From Thioalkalivibrio sulfidiphilus (GTDB lineage Bacteria > Pseudomonadota > Gammaproteobacteria > Ectothiorhodospirales > Ectothiorhodospiraceae), in contig NZ_KB898947.1 of the NCBI RefSeq assembly GCF_000377945.1, positions 1 to 41,422 on the forward strand: a stretch of 41,422 nt of DNA, read 5' to 3'. A model generated the notes under the pieces. The model worked only from the letters and a program-made list of their open reading frames with translations. It made no database searches and was not told the origin of the DNA. Shown one piece after another: positions 20,294-27,955 of the stretch (position 1 is the first letter of the stretch; each line of letters opens with the position of its first letter). The translations under genes were made by a program, and so were the position numbers.

Positions 20294-20446
20294 AATCCGG
20301 CAGGACAGCCGGATTGACGGTGCCTGCAAGGCACCGCCCCGCAGGGGTGAGGGCCATGGAAGGCCCGAATCATAAGGCTGGCAGGACAGCCAGTCTGACA
20401 TTGCGCGCCAGCGCGATGCCCCTCGGGTGAGGGCCATGGAAGGCCC
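20294..20446 (+). ncRNA. Candidate structured RNA: two 80-nt modules with GGA-loop hairpins (Csr/Rsm decoy-like)
   Basis: Two tandem modules each contain three hairpins. Module 1: stem AATCCGGC/GCCGGATT with loop AGGACA (20294-20315); stem CGGTGCC/GGCACCG (20318-20336); stem GGGCC/GGCCC with loop ATGGAA (20351-20366). Module 2: stem CTGGC/GCCAG with loop AGGACA (20378-20393); stem CATTGCGC/GCGCGATG (20399-20418); stem GGGCC/GGCCC with loop ATGGAA (20431-20446). The loops are identical between modules while the first and second stems differ but still pair, which indicates selection for structure. GGA in hexaloops is the CsrA-binding signature of CsrB/RsmZ RNAs. No convincing promoter was seen, so it could be a structured dispersed repeat instead. 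Confidence 0.5.
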
Positions 20447-20451
20447 GAATC

Positions 20452-20466
20452 AATCCTTCCGGGCGC
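20452..20466 (+). repeat. Direct repeat of the tRNA-Arg 3' end (att-like)
   Basis: AATCCTTCCGGGCGC is an exact copy of 20187-20201 inside tRNA-Arg. The following bases to about 20525 also resemble the tRNA terminator region in degraded form (GGACGGGGCC and GTTTGCCTGGC). The unit spacing is 265 nt and encloses the structured modules. This fits either an att-type duplication left by integration at the tRNA or a local duplication. Confidence 0.6.
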
Positions 20467-20550
20467 ACGATGCCAAGGCCGTCATTTTGTTTACCAGGAC
20501 GGGGCCATTGACTTGTTTGCCTGGCTCCCTCGTTCGGCCCGGGGTCAGGC

Positions 20551-20593
20551 CTCCTACGATCGTCCCCGTAGGAGCGGCGACCCTGCCGCGAAC
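20551..20593. repeat. REP-like palindromic element
   Basis: CTCCTACG (20551-20558) pairs with CGTAGGAG (20567-20574), followed by GCGGC-accct-GCCGC hairpin and GAAC (20574-20593). The GTAGGAG head plus a GC hairpin matches the general layout of Pseudomonas-type REP elements. It lies at the 3' side of the GGDEF-EAL gene and may protect that mRNA end. Confidence 0.6.
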
Positions 20594-20648
20594 AGCGATG
20601 TCCGGGAAGGACTCGTGGATACGGTCCCGGGTAAGGCCACCTGCGGGC

Positions 20649-23429
20649 TCAGTTGTGGGTCCCCGTGCGCCGGCCCATGAGTCGCTTCTCCAGTTGATCC
20701 ACAGGACCCGGGCGGCCGAACAGGTAGCCCTGGAACTGGTGGCAGCCCATCTCCAGCAGGAAATCCCGCTGCTCCGGGGTTTCCACGCCCTCGGCGATCA
20801 CCTCCAATCCCAGGGTCTTCGCCAGGGTGATGATCATTTCCGCGATGGCCGCGTCATTGGCGTCCACGAGGATGTCGCGCACGAATGACTGGTCGATCTT
20901 GAGCACCGATAGCGGCAGTCGCTTGAGGTAGGAGAGGGAAGAGTATCCCGTGCCGAAGTCGTCCAGGGCGAAGCCTACGCCCAGTTCCCTCAGGGCGTTC
21001 ATGCGCGTGATGACGGTCTCGGTGTCCTCCAGCAGCAGGCTCTCGGTCAGCTCCAGGACCAGGTGTTGCGCAGGTGCGCCGGTGGATTGCAGGATCTCGG
21101 CCACCTCGCGCACGAAATCCGGATGACGGAACTGCTTGGCGCTGACGTTGACCGCCATGTTGATCCGCATCCAGTGGCTCTCCCGGTGCCAGCGGGCGAG
21201 CTGCTGGCAGGCGGTTTGAAGCACCCAGTGGCCGAGTTTGATGATGAGCCCGGTCTGCTCGGCTACGGCGATGAACTCCATGGGCGGCACCATGCCGCGT
21301 TCCGGGTGGGACCAGCGCAGCAGGGCCTCGGCGCCGAGGATGTGTCCCTGGTCGTTCACGTGAGGCTGGTAGTAGAGCTGCAGCTCATCGTCCCGCAGGG
21401 CCTTGCGGAAATCCGCCTCCAGGGCCGCGCGCGCCTTGACCACCTGGTGCATCTCGGGTTCGAAAAAGCACAGGGTGTTGCGCCCAGAATCCTTGGCCCG
21501 GTACATGGCCAGGTCCGCCTGCTTGAGCAGTTCGTCCACGCTGACGTCGCCATCGCCGAACAGCGTGGCGCCGATGCTGGGAGTGCAGTGGCGTTCGTGT
21601 TCACCCAGCCGGAACGGCTCGGAGAGCAGATGCAGCAGCTTGCTGCCGAGTGTCTCGGCCTCGACCGCCGCCTGGGCCTGTTCCGGGTGCAGGTCGTTGA
21701 GGATGATGACGAATTCATCGCCGCCGAGGCGGGCGAGGGTATCGGTATCCCGGATGGTACCCCGCATGCGGCTGGCCACCTGCCGCAGCAGTTCGTCGCC
21801 CACGTCATGGCCCAGGGTGTCGTTGATGTCCTTGAAGTTGTCCAGGTCCAGGAACAGGATCGCGCCGTGGTGTCGGCTTCGGGCCGCGCTGGCCATGGCC
21901 AGACGCAGGCGATCGTAGAGCAGGCTGCGGTTGGGCAGTTCCGTGAGGCTGTCGTAGAAGGCCAGGCGACGGATCTCTTCCTCGGCGCGTTTGCGTTCGG
22001 TGATGTCGGTGAGGGTGCCGAAGGTGGCGATGACGCGACCCTCGGCGTCCAGGCTGCTGCGTACGAACACGGAGACCCAGCGGGGCTCGCCCGCTCGGGT
22101 GAGCAGGCGCAATTCATCCCGGACTTGGGACTTCTTGCCATGCAGCAGCTGGTTCGTCAGGGCCTCCAGCAGGGGGCTGTCCTCGGCGCAGACGAACTCG
22201 CCGACCGGGCGGCCCAGGGATTCGGCAATGCTGTATCCGGTGAGTTCTTCCCAGGCGGGATTGAGCAAGGTCCAGCGTCCCTGGTGGTCGGTCCGGAAGA
22301 TGACCTCCGAGACGTGTTCGATGACCTCGCGGTAGCGGCTCTCACTGTCCTCGAGGGCCAACGCGGCCTGCTTCTGGGGGCTCACATCCAGGGTCAGACC
22401 GCGCAGCACCGTCTGGCCATCGCTGTCGCTGGCCGAGGAGACGATGTCCCTGAGCCAGACCCAGCTTTCGTCGTCGCTGCGGTAGCGGTAATCCACGGAG
22501 CTGGGGGTCGGCCCCGCGTTTCGGTAGGTCTCGCGCAGCCGGGGCAGGTCATCGGCATGCACGCGGGCCTCGCGGATGCCGGGCTGACCGATCTGCTGGG
22601 CGGAGATGCCCAGGATGGTCTGGGTGTCACCGTTGACGAAACGCCACTGCCCGGTGGACGGCTCCGCCTCCCAGAGCACCGCCTCGGCGCCGCGCAACAG
22701 GGCCTCCATGCGTTCCACGGAGCGGTTGAGCTTGAGGTTCTGCTGGCGCAGCGTGCTCTGGGACTGACCCAGGTCCGAGGCCAGGGCATTGAGGGCGCGG
22801 GCCAGGTCGCCCATTTCGTCATTGGCCAGCGGGGGGATGCGATGATCCAGCCGCCCGGCCCGAAAGGCACGGGCGCCGGTATCCAGCTGTCTGAGCCGCC
22901 GCGTGACCACGAGTCCGAAGAGCACCGCGGCCAGGATGGACAGGGCCAGCATGGCGATGCCGAGGGTGACGTTGCGCTCCAGCAGGGCGTCGCTCAGGGC
23001 GTTGACGCCCTCGGGAGAGTAGCCCACGCCGAGCAGCCCCAGGGATTGACCGGCCAGGTCGATGCGGCGGGTGATGTGCACCTGGCCACGGTCATCGATC
23101 TGGGTGCCGGTAACCGGCAGCAGGGACTCCGGCGGCGTGCCCACGACGGCCAGGCGCCGCTCGCCGGCATCGATCACCACGGCGTACACCAGGTCGGGCT
23201 GGCCGGAGACCAGCTGCAGCACGTCCTGAAGCATGGCGGCGTCGCTGTAGGCGAGACCCGGCACAAGCGCGCTGGTCATGAGCAGGCTCTGTTGCTCCGC
23301 CGAGCGTACCAGCAGCTCCGTATGGCTCTCGCGGATCTGGTGGGTGGTGTTCCAGACCAGCAGGCTCACCATGGCCACCTGGATGGCCACGGCACCGATG
23401 ATGATCTGGAGCGAGAAGCGCAGGCGCAT
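20649..23429 (-). CDS. Membrane GGDEF-EAL protein with HAMP and two PAS domains
   Basis: A 926-residue c-di-GMP signalling protein. Order: TM helix (about 7-28), periplasmic sensor (about 29-152), second TM (about 153-175), HAMP (about 176-225), PAS (about 240-355), PAS (about 365-478), GGDEF (about 485-650), EAL (about 675-915). The cyclase motif GGDEF (569-573) is intact, with an RxxD inhibitory site (560-563) five residues before it. The EALLRW motif (701-706), LELTES, DDFGTGYSSL and EGVET blocks indicate an active phosphodiesterase. Net activity cannot be predicted. It starts 2 nt after the stop of a PhnD-like binding protein, which probably supplies or senses its signal. Confidence 0.95.
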   Translation of the reverse strand: MRLRFSLQIIIGAVAIQVAMVSLLVWNTTHQIRESHTELLVRSAEQQSLLMTSALVPGLAYSDAAMLQDVLQLVSGQPDLVYAVVIDAGERRLAVVGTPPESLLPVTGTQIDDRGQVHITRRIDLAGQSLGLLGVGYSPEGVNALSDALLERNVTLGIAMLALSILAAVLFGLVVTRRLRQLDTGARAFRAGRLDHRIPPLANDEMGDLARALNALASDLGQSQSTLRQQNLKLNRSVERMEALLRGAEAVLWEAEPSTGQWRFVNGDTQTILGISAQQIGQPGIREARVHADDLPRLRETYRNAGPTPSSVDYRYRSDDESWVWLRDIVSSASDSDGQTVLRGLTLDVSPQKQAALALEDSESRYREVIEHVSEVIFRTDHQGRWTLLNPAWEELTGYSIAESLGRPVGEFVCAEDSPLLEALTNQLLHGKKSQVRDELRLLTRAGEPRWVSVFVRSSLDAEGRVIATFGTLTDITERKRAEEEIRRLAFYDSLTELPNRSLLYDRLRLAMASAARSRHHGAILFLDLDNFKDINDTLGHDVGDELLRQVASRMRGTIRDTDTLARLGGDEFVIILNDLHPEQAQAAVEAETLGSKLLHLLSEPFRLGEHERHCTPSIGATLFGDGDVSVDELLKQADLAMYRAKDSGRNTLCFFEPEMHQVVKARAALEADFRKALRDDELQLYYQPHVNDQGHILGAEALLRWSHPERGMVPPMEFIAVAEQTGLIIKLGHWVLQTACQQLARWHRESHWMRINMAVNVSAKQFRHPDFVREVAEILQSTGAPAQHLVLELTESLLLEDTETVITRMNALRELGVGFALDDFGTGYSSLSYLKRLPLSVLKIDQSFVRDILVDANDAAIAEMIITLAKTLGLEVIAEGVETPEQRDFLLEMGCHQFQGYLFGRPGPVDQLEKRLMGRRTGTHN

Positions 23430-23431
23430 GG

Positions 23432-24355
23432 TCAGGGCTCGGGACTCGCGGGGCTCAGGTACTGGCGTGCACGGGGCAGGATGGCCCGGAAGGGTTCATA
23501 GTCCTCGGCGCTCGCGGGCTTGTAGCCCGCGTAGATCATCACCCGCAGCACGTCGCTGCCGTCTTCGCGATCGGTCATGCCGATCAGGGTTTCCCGCAGC
23601 GCCTCGCGCAGGGGCTCGGCCAGGTCTTTGCGGGCCAGAATGCCGACGCCGGGGAAGGACGGGGTCTCGTCCAGGATCCGCACCGCAACGCCCCGGTTGA
23701 TTTCCATGCGTGCCACGTTGATGGACACCGCGGCGGCATCCACCAGGCCGCTGGCAATGGCGTGGATGGCGGCGTTGTGGCTGGGGAAGGGGACGAAAGC
23801 CGGGGTGGGTGCCTGGTCTCCCAGTATCTTGAGCAGGTGGTCCTCCCCCACGAGGGTGATCAGTGCCTCCGGGGGCGGCGTGCCGATGCGCCGGCCGGCC
23901 AGGGCGCTGAGGTCGGTGGCGGGGTCGTACCGGCCCACCAGGTAGACGGTGGACAGGTCCTCCTTGTAGGCCGCCAGCAGCTGGTAGTGGCCGCTGTCCA
24001 GGGCGATGGGCACGAAATGGGGTGCGGTCAGCAACAGGTGGTAGTCACCGGCCTCGATGCGCTGCACATGCACGGAAAAATCCCGTGCCGTCTCCAGTAC
24101 GAACTGGGTGCCCAGCTGCAGGTTGAGGTAGTCCCGCAGGGGGGCGAAACGCTCGAACAGGGCCACGGGGCTGGCGAAGGGCAGCAGTCCGAACTTGAGG
24201 GTGGGCTGCTGGGTATCCGGGGCTGCCTGCGCCTGTGTGGCAGCCAGCGGCAGGAACAGTGTGAGCCACAAGGCCGTGATCAACATCCATCTGCCAGGAA
24301 ATCGGCGCGGGCGGACTGCTGCCGGGCTATACGGTCCGTGTGTATGCGAAAACAT
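23432..24355 (-). CDS. PhnD-like periplasmic substrate-binding protein paired with GGDEF-EAL sensor
   Basis: A 307-residue exported protein. The signal peptide's hydrophobic core lies near residues 24-40, ending in AQA. The mature part begins LKFGLLPFASPVALFERFAPLRDYL, the hallmark of the phosphate/phosphonate-type binding family (PBP-like, PF12974). No ABC transporter genes are adjacent; instead the GGDEF-EAL gene follows after 2 nt, so a sensory role feeding the membrane cyclase/phosphodiesterase is more likely than transport. The ATG at 24355 has GGAGGA 6 nt upstream. A further 27 residues upstream in frame lack a ribosome site. Confidence 0.85.
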   Translation of the reverse strand: MFSHTHGPYSPAAVRPRRFPGRWMLITALWLTLFLPLAATQAQAAPDTQQPTLKFGLLPFASPVALFERFAPLRDYLNLQLGTQFVLETARDFSVHVQRIEAGDYHLLLTAPHFVPIALDSGHYQLLAAYKEDLSTVYLVGRYDPATDLSALAGRRIGTPPPEALITLVGEDHLLKILGDQAPTPAFVPFPSHNAAIHAIASGLVDAAAVSINVARMEINRGVAVRILDETPSFPGVGILARKDLAEPLREALRETLIGMTDREDGSDVLRVMIYAGYKPASAEDYEPFRAILPRARQYLSPASPEP

Positions 24356-24498
24356 CGGTGTCCTCCGGGAATTTGGGGATATTATGCCTTGCCGCGTCCC
24401 GGGTATCGGGCACGGCTGGCGGCGATTTCCCCTCACCCGTCGATGTATGCCTTATATCCTTGTGTATGCCCGAATGGGCAATCGGTCAAGTGATTTGC

Positions 24499-25212
24499 TC
24501 AGGCTTTGTGATGGGCGTGACTGCAGGGTTCGGCCCGGTAGGGGGTGTGGCGGATCCGGTCATGATCCACCATGCGGTAGCGGATGAACTTATCCACTTC
24601 GGTGAAGCACATGAAGGGATTGCCCTCGGCCTGCTCCGCCAGGGTGGAGGTGGGATTCTCTGCGTAGTTGTGGCCCGGGTGGATCAGGGTGTCGGCGGGC
24701 AGGTCGTCGCGGATGCGCTTGAGGGTCTGGAACATCTGTTCCGGGTCGCCGCCCTTGAGATCGCAGCGCCCGCAGCCGAACACGAACAGGGTGTCGCCGG
24801 TGATCAGGTCCCGGTCGATGCGATAGCAGGCGGAGCCGGGGGTGTGTCCCGGGGTGTGCAGGATGTCGATCTCGGTCTCGCCGATGCGGATGCGGTCGCC
24901 CCCGTGGTGCAGTTCGGGGCGGGCGAGCTGCTGGCCCCAGAACTGGGCCTCGGGCTTGAGCAGGTGGATACGCGCGTCATGGCGCTCCAGTACCTCGCCG
25001 ATGCCGTTGATGTGGTCGTGGTGGCTGTGGGTGAGCAGGATGTCGGTGATGCGTACCCCGAGCCGTTCGGCCAGGGCCTCCACCTCGGGCACATCCCAGG
25101 CGGGATCCACCACCGCAGCGGTGTCCGTGGCGTGGTCATGGATCAGGTAGATGAAGTTCTCCATGGGCCCCAGTTCCAGGGCGTGGATGCTATAGGGGGT
25201 GTCTTTGTGCAT
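24499..25212 (-). CDS. MBL-fold metallo-hydrolase (glyoxalase II / persulfide-dioxygenase-like)
   Basis: A 237-residue metallo-beta-lactamase-fold enzyme. The metal motif THSHHDH gives H62, H64, D66 and H67; a later TPGHTPGS, LITGDTLF and HPGHNY supply the other ligands. These are shared by glyoxalase II and ETHE1/Blh proteins. The preceding gene encodes a DUF2892 protein, an arrangement known from sulfide/persulfide detoxification operons controlled by BigR-type repressors, so persulfide chemistry is favoured over methylglyoxal detoxification (inference). The ATG at 25212 has AAGGAG 6 nt upstream. The 24356-24498 gap towards the PhnD-like gene contains nothing clear. Confidence 0.85.
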   Translation of the reverse strand: MHKDTPYSIHALELGPMENFIYLIHDHATDTAAVVDPAWDVPEVEALAERLGVRITDILLTHSHHDHINGIGEVLERHDARIHLLKPEAQFWGQQLARPELHHGGDRIRIGETEIDILHTPGHTPGSACYRIDRDLITGDTLFVFGCGRCDLKGGDPEQMFQTLKRIRDDLPADTLIHPGHNYAENPTSTLAEQAEGNPFMCFTEVDKFIRYRMVDHDRIRHTPYRAEPCSHAHHKA

Positions 25213-25240
25213 GGGGAACTCCTTGAGTAGGGCTCAAGGG

Positions 25241-25293
25241 ACCCGGACCGGCAGGGCGCCGGTCCGGGGTGCAAACCGCCCGGCAAGCCGGGC
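25241..25293. other. Two strong GC hairpins between DUF2892 and MBL genes
   Basis: The first stem (25242-25252 with 25258-25268, 11 bp) contains CCGGACCGGC/GCCGGTCCGG. The second is GCCCGGC-AA-GCCGGGC (25278-25293). Neither is followed by a T-run. They lie inside the presumed DUF2892-MBL transcript and may stabilise the upstream part or tune relative expression. Confidence 0.5.
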
Positions 25294-25310
25294 ATTGCCG
25301 CACCCGCTGA

Positions 25311-25514
25311 TCAGCCGAAGGCCTGGCCGGGGGTCACGCCCAGCTTCTTCAGGATGATGGCCAGGGGGCAGAAGCCGGTGAAGGCGGACTGCAGCAGGTT
25401 GAAGCCCACGAATGCGGTGAACCACAGCCAGTAGATGCTGTGCAGCTGGGACAGGGCCAGGGTCACCAGGATCACGGTGCCGGCAAAGGCCATAACGAAA
25501 CGGTCGATGGTCAT
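25311..25514 (-). CDS. DUF2892 (YgaP-type transmembrane) small membrane protein
   Basis: A 67-residue protein with two hydrophobic helices (about 6-25 and 31-48) and the motif [20 protein letters not shown], which identifies the DUF2892 family. The family occurs as a tail of rhodanese YgaP and as stand-alone proteins in sulfide-response operons; its exact function is unknown. The ATG at 25514 is used; AGGAGG lies about 10 nt upstream, slightly long. It is the first gene of an operon with the MBL hydrolase, behind an AT-rich palindrome. Confidence 0.85.
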   Translation of the reverse strand: MTIDRFVMAFAGTVILVTLALSQLHSIYWLWFTAFVGFNLLQSAFTGFCPLAIILKKLGVTPGQAFG

Positions 25515-25536
25515 GATGCGAAAGCCTCCTTTCAAT

Positions 25537-25552
25537 ATTAGATTTTTCTAAT
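25537..25552. promoter_or_regulatory. AT-rich palindromic operator (BigR/ArsR-type candidate)
   Basis: ATTAGA-TTTT-TCTAAT is a perfect palindrome 23 nt upstream of the DUF2892 start and 13 nt downstream of the end of gltA. ArsR-family sulfide sensors (BigR, SqrR, YgaV) bind AT-rich palindromes upstream of similar gene pairs. No regulator gene is in the window, so the repressor's identity is inferred. Confidence 0.55.
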
Positions 25553-25564
25553 TTACATCCAAAC

Positions 25565-26860
25565 TCACCGTTGCTCAATGGGCACGTATTCCCGGGGCGC
25601 GCTGCCCACGTAGAGCTGGCGCGGGCGGCCGATGCGCGACTCGGGGTCGTCCATCATTTCGTTCCAGTGGGAGATCCAGCCCACGGTGCGGGCCAGGGCG
25701 AAGATCACCGTGAACATGTTCAGGGGAATGCCCATGGCGCGCAAGATGATGCCGGAATAGAAGTCCACGTTGGGATAGAGCTTGCGCTCCACGAAGTACT
25801 CGTCCTCGGTGGCGATGCGTTCCAGCTCCAGGGCCACGTCGAACAGGGGCTGGTTTTCGGTGCCCAGTTCCGCCAGCAGTTCGTGGCACATCTTGCGGAT
25901 GATCTTGGCGCGCGGGTCGTAGTTCTTGTACACCCGGTGGCCGAAGCCCATGAGCCGGAAGGGGTCGTCCTTGTCCTTGGCGCGCTTGACGTACTGGTTC
26001 ACGTCGCCGGTCCTGGCGATCTCCTCGAGCATGTTGATCACCTTCTCGTTGGCACCGCCGTGCAGCGGCCCCCACAGGGAGGCGATGCCGGCTGAGACCG
26101 CGGCGAGGGGATTGGCCTCGGAGCTGCCTGAGAGGCGCACCGTGGAGGTGGAGGCATTCTGCTCGTGGTCGGCGTGCAGGATCAGGATCAGGTCCAGGGC
26201 GCGCACGAAGATCGGGTTGGGTTTGTATTCCTCCGTGGGCACGCTGAACATCATCTTGAGGAAGTTCTCCGTGTAGCCCATGTTGTTGTCCGGGTACTGG
26301 AAGGGCTGTCCGGTGGCGTACTTGTAGGACCAGGCGGCGATGGTGGGCATCTTGGAGATGAGCCGATGGGCGGAGATCTCCCGGTGCCTTGGGTTATGGA
26401 CGTCTGTGTTGTCGTGGTAGAAGGCCGACAACGCGCCCACCACGCCCACCATGATGGCCATGGGGTGCGCATCGTGGCGGAAACCGCCGTAGAAGCGGCG
26501 GATCGCCTCGTGGAGCATGGAGTGCTCCTTGATGATGCGCGAGAACTTGCTCAGTTCATCCGAGCTGGGCAGGTTGCCGTAGAGCAGCAGGTGGCAGGTC
26601 TCCAGATAGGTGCTGTGCTCGGCCAGCTGCTCGATGGGATAGCCCCGGTACATGAGCACGCCCTCATCACCGTCGATGTAGGTGATGGCGCTGGAGCAGC
26701 TGGCGGTGGACATGAAGCCCGGGTCGTAGGTGAAGTAGCCCAGTTCCTTGTACAGCGTGCGGATATCGATGGCCGCCGGGCCGTGCTGTCCCTCGTGGAC
26801 CGGGAGCTCGATCTGTTTGCCCGTGGCGTTATCGGTGAGGGTGACGGTGCGGGGTTTCAT
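25565..26860 (-). CDS. gltA: Citrate synthase (type II)
   Basis: A 431-residue citrate synthase condensing oxaloacetate and acetyl-CoA to enter the TCA cycle. The long N-terminal beta domain ([32 protein letters not shown]) identifies the NADH-sensitive hexameric proteobacterial type. The catalytic blocks [11 protein letters not shown] and [15 protein letters not shown] are intact. The ATG at 26860 has AGGAG 6 nt upstream. The frame stays open to 27121, but those 87 residues are translated from intergenic sequence including a palindromic repeat ([10 protein letters not shown]) and are not real. It is encoded alone. Confidence 0.97.
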   Translation of the reverse strand: MKPRTVTLTDNATGKQIELPVHEGQHGPAAIDIRTLYKELGYFTYDPGFMSTASCSSAITYIDGDEGVLMYRGYPIEQLAEHSTYLETCHLLLYGNLPSSDELSKFSRIIKEHSMLHEAIRRFYGGFRHDAHPMAIMVGVVGALSAFYHDNTDVHNPRHREISAHRLISKMPTIAAWSYKYATGQPFQYPDNNMGYTENFLKMMFSVPTEEYKPNPIFVRALDLILILHADHEQNASTSTVRLSGSSEANPLAAVSAGIASLWGPLHGGANEKVINMLEEIARTGDVNQYVKRAKDKDDPFRLMGFGHRVYKNYDPRAKIIRKMCHELLAELGTENQPLFDVALELERIATEDEYFVERKLYPNVDFYSGIILRAMGIPLNMFTVIFALARTVGWISHWNEMMDDPESRIGRPRQLYVGSAPREYVPIEQR

Positions 26861-27011
26861 GCGGGCTCCTCGTGGTTCGGTGGGCCTTATGTCAAAGCAA
26901 CATGATATATTAAATCCCGTTCCCCATGCCTGTAGCCGATAACAGGTCTTTCGGCCTGTGTGCTGGCCGGATGGGGATATCCGTGTCGTCGGGTAACGCT
27001 GACAATCCCAA

Positions 27012-27091
27012 GTCGTAGGATGGGCAAAGCGAGAGCGTGCCCATGCCGACCACGGCCCGATGGGTGCGCTGCGCTTCACCCAACCTACGAC
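27012..27091. repeat. GTAGGATGGGC palindromic element, single copy
   Basis: GTCGTAGG...CCTACGAC closes an 80-nt palindrome. The left arm reads GTAGGATGGGCAAAGCG and the right arm contains CGCTTCACCCAACCTAC. It lies between the divergent gltA and 27221 genes. The rest of 26861-27220 has no gene; the AT-rich stretch 27178-27220 may hold the promoter of the 27221 gene. Confidence 0.85.
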
Positions 27092-27220
27092 AGGTGTGGT
27101 TTTACAGCCCGTTTCGTGCACGATTCAAGCATTGCGCCCACCAGAACAATGAAATGCTCGGCTTCTGTTGTCGCACAGTGATCATAATAATTAAGTAAAT
27201 ACAAAAGCTTATATTCAAGA

Positions 27221-27853
27221 ATGCGGACAATAGAACGAACTCTGGCCATCTTCATCCTAGCCACTGTCCTTGCCACCCACGCCCATGCCCTCGAAGGCAA
27301 TCCCAAGGCCATCTCGCTCTACTGGGGGCAGGGCGTGGATTCGGATTTGCTGCAGCTGCCGGGCGATTTTCTTAACAACGACTTGGTCTATGAAGCCAGC
27401 TATCTCACCGCCCTGAGTTATCTCCAGCCGCTTCCAACGCCAGCACCCGTGCAATCCGTGTTTGACTGGCTCTATCTGCCGGGCACCCAGACAGGGCTTG
27501 AGGGCATCCTGGTCAAACACTTCGGACTGCAGGAGAACTGGGAAGTCGATCTTGCCTACTTCCTGCAATTCAGGGGATGGGATCTGGGCCCCATCAGCGC
27601 CAGGCCCGGATTTGCCATAGGCCTGTCCTATGCCTTCGGTACGCCCAGTTACGAAGATGGCCCAATCGATGATCCAGATCGCCGCTATAAATTTCAGAGC
27701 TTTCAGGCCTATGAGATCGAGTGGAGTGCACGGCAAAGTGCGCGACTCGCGCTGTTTACACGCGTACACCATCGGTCCGGGATCTATGGGGTGATTGCCC
27801 CGCGCCGGGTGGGATCAAACTTCGTCACCGCGGGGATTCGCTTTGCATTGTGA
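27221..27853 (+). CDS. Outer-membrane beta-barrel protein, PagL/acyloxyacyl-hydrolase-like
   Basis: A 210-residue protein with a signal peptide (hydrophobic 8-20, cleavage near AHA-LE). Amphipathic strands end in a C-terminal aromatic-rich strand, VTAGIRFAL. The block FTRVHHRSGIYG near residue 182 resembles the His-x-Ser active region of PagL-type lipid A 3-O-deacylases and related acyloxyacyl hydrolases; I am not certain that the full catalytic triad is present. It would act in the outer membrane. It is monocistronic, facing the capsule operon, with a palindromic repeat between the two convergent 3' ends. The upstream region is unusually AT-rich for this genome. Confidence 0.6.
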   Translation: MRTIERTLAIFILATVLATHAHALEGNPKAISLYWGQGVDSDLLQLPGDFLNNDLVYEASYLTALSYLQPLPTPAPVQSVFDWLYLPGTQTGLEGILVKHFGLQENWEVDLAYFLQFRGWDLGPISARPGFAIGLSYAFGTPSYEDGPIDDPDRRYKFQSFQAYEIEWSARQSARLALFTRVHHRSGIYGVIAPRRVGSNFVTAGIRFAL

Positions 27854-27867
27854 AGCCATCAGGTCAG

Positions 27868-27934
27868 ATGGCTGCGCTTCGCTTCACCCATCCTACGGAG
27901 CCTTTGTAGGATGGGCAAAGCGCAGCGTGCCCAT
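27868..27934. repeat. GTAGGATGGGC palindromic element between convergent genes
   Basis: Left arm (27868-27896) with CTTCACCCATCCTAC and right arm (27906-27934) GTAGGATGGGCAAAGCGCAG are inverted around a 9-nt centre. Arm order is reversed relative to the 27012 copy. It fills the gap between the converging 27221 gene and kpsS and may act as a bidirectional terminator. Confidence 0.85.
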
Positions 27935-27955
27935 GAAGAACCATGATCCAAGCGC

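Noticed and set aside
21063-23501. 812-codon open frame antisense to the GGDEF-EAL gene
   Set aside because: Shadow of the real gene; no motifs and no start signal.
26861-27121. N-terminal extension of citrate synthase
   Set aside because: It is translated from an intergenic palindromic repeat ([10 protein letters not shown]). The ATG at 26860 has a Shine-Dalgarno sequence and the family N-terminus.
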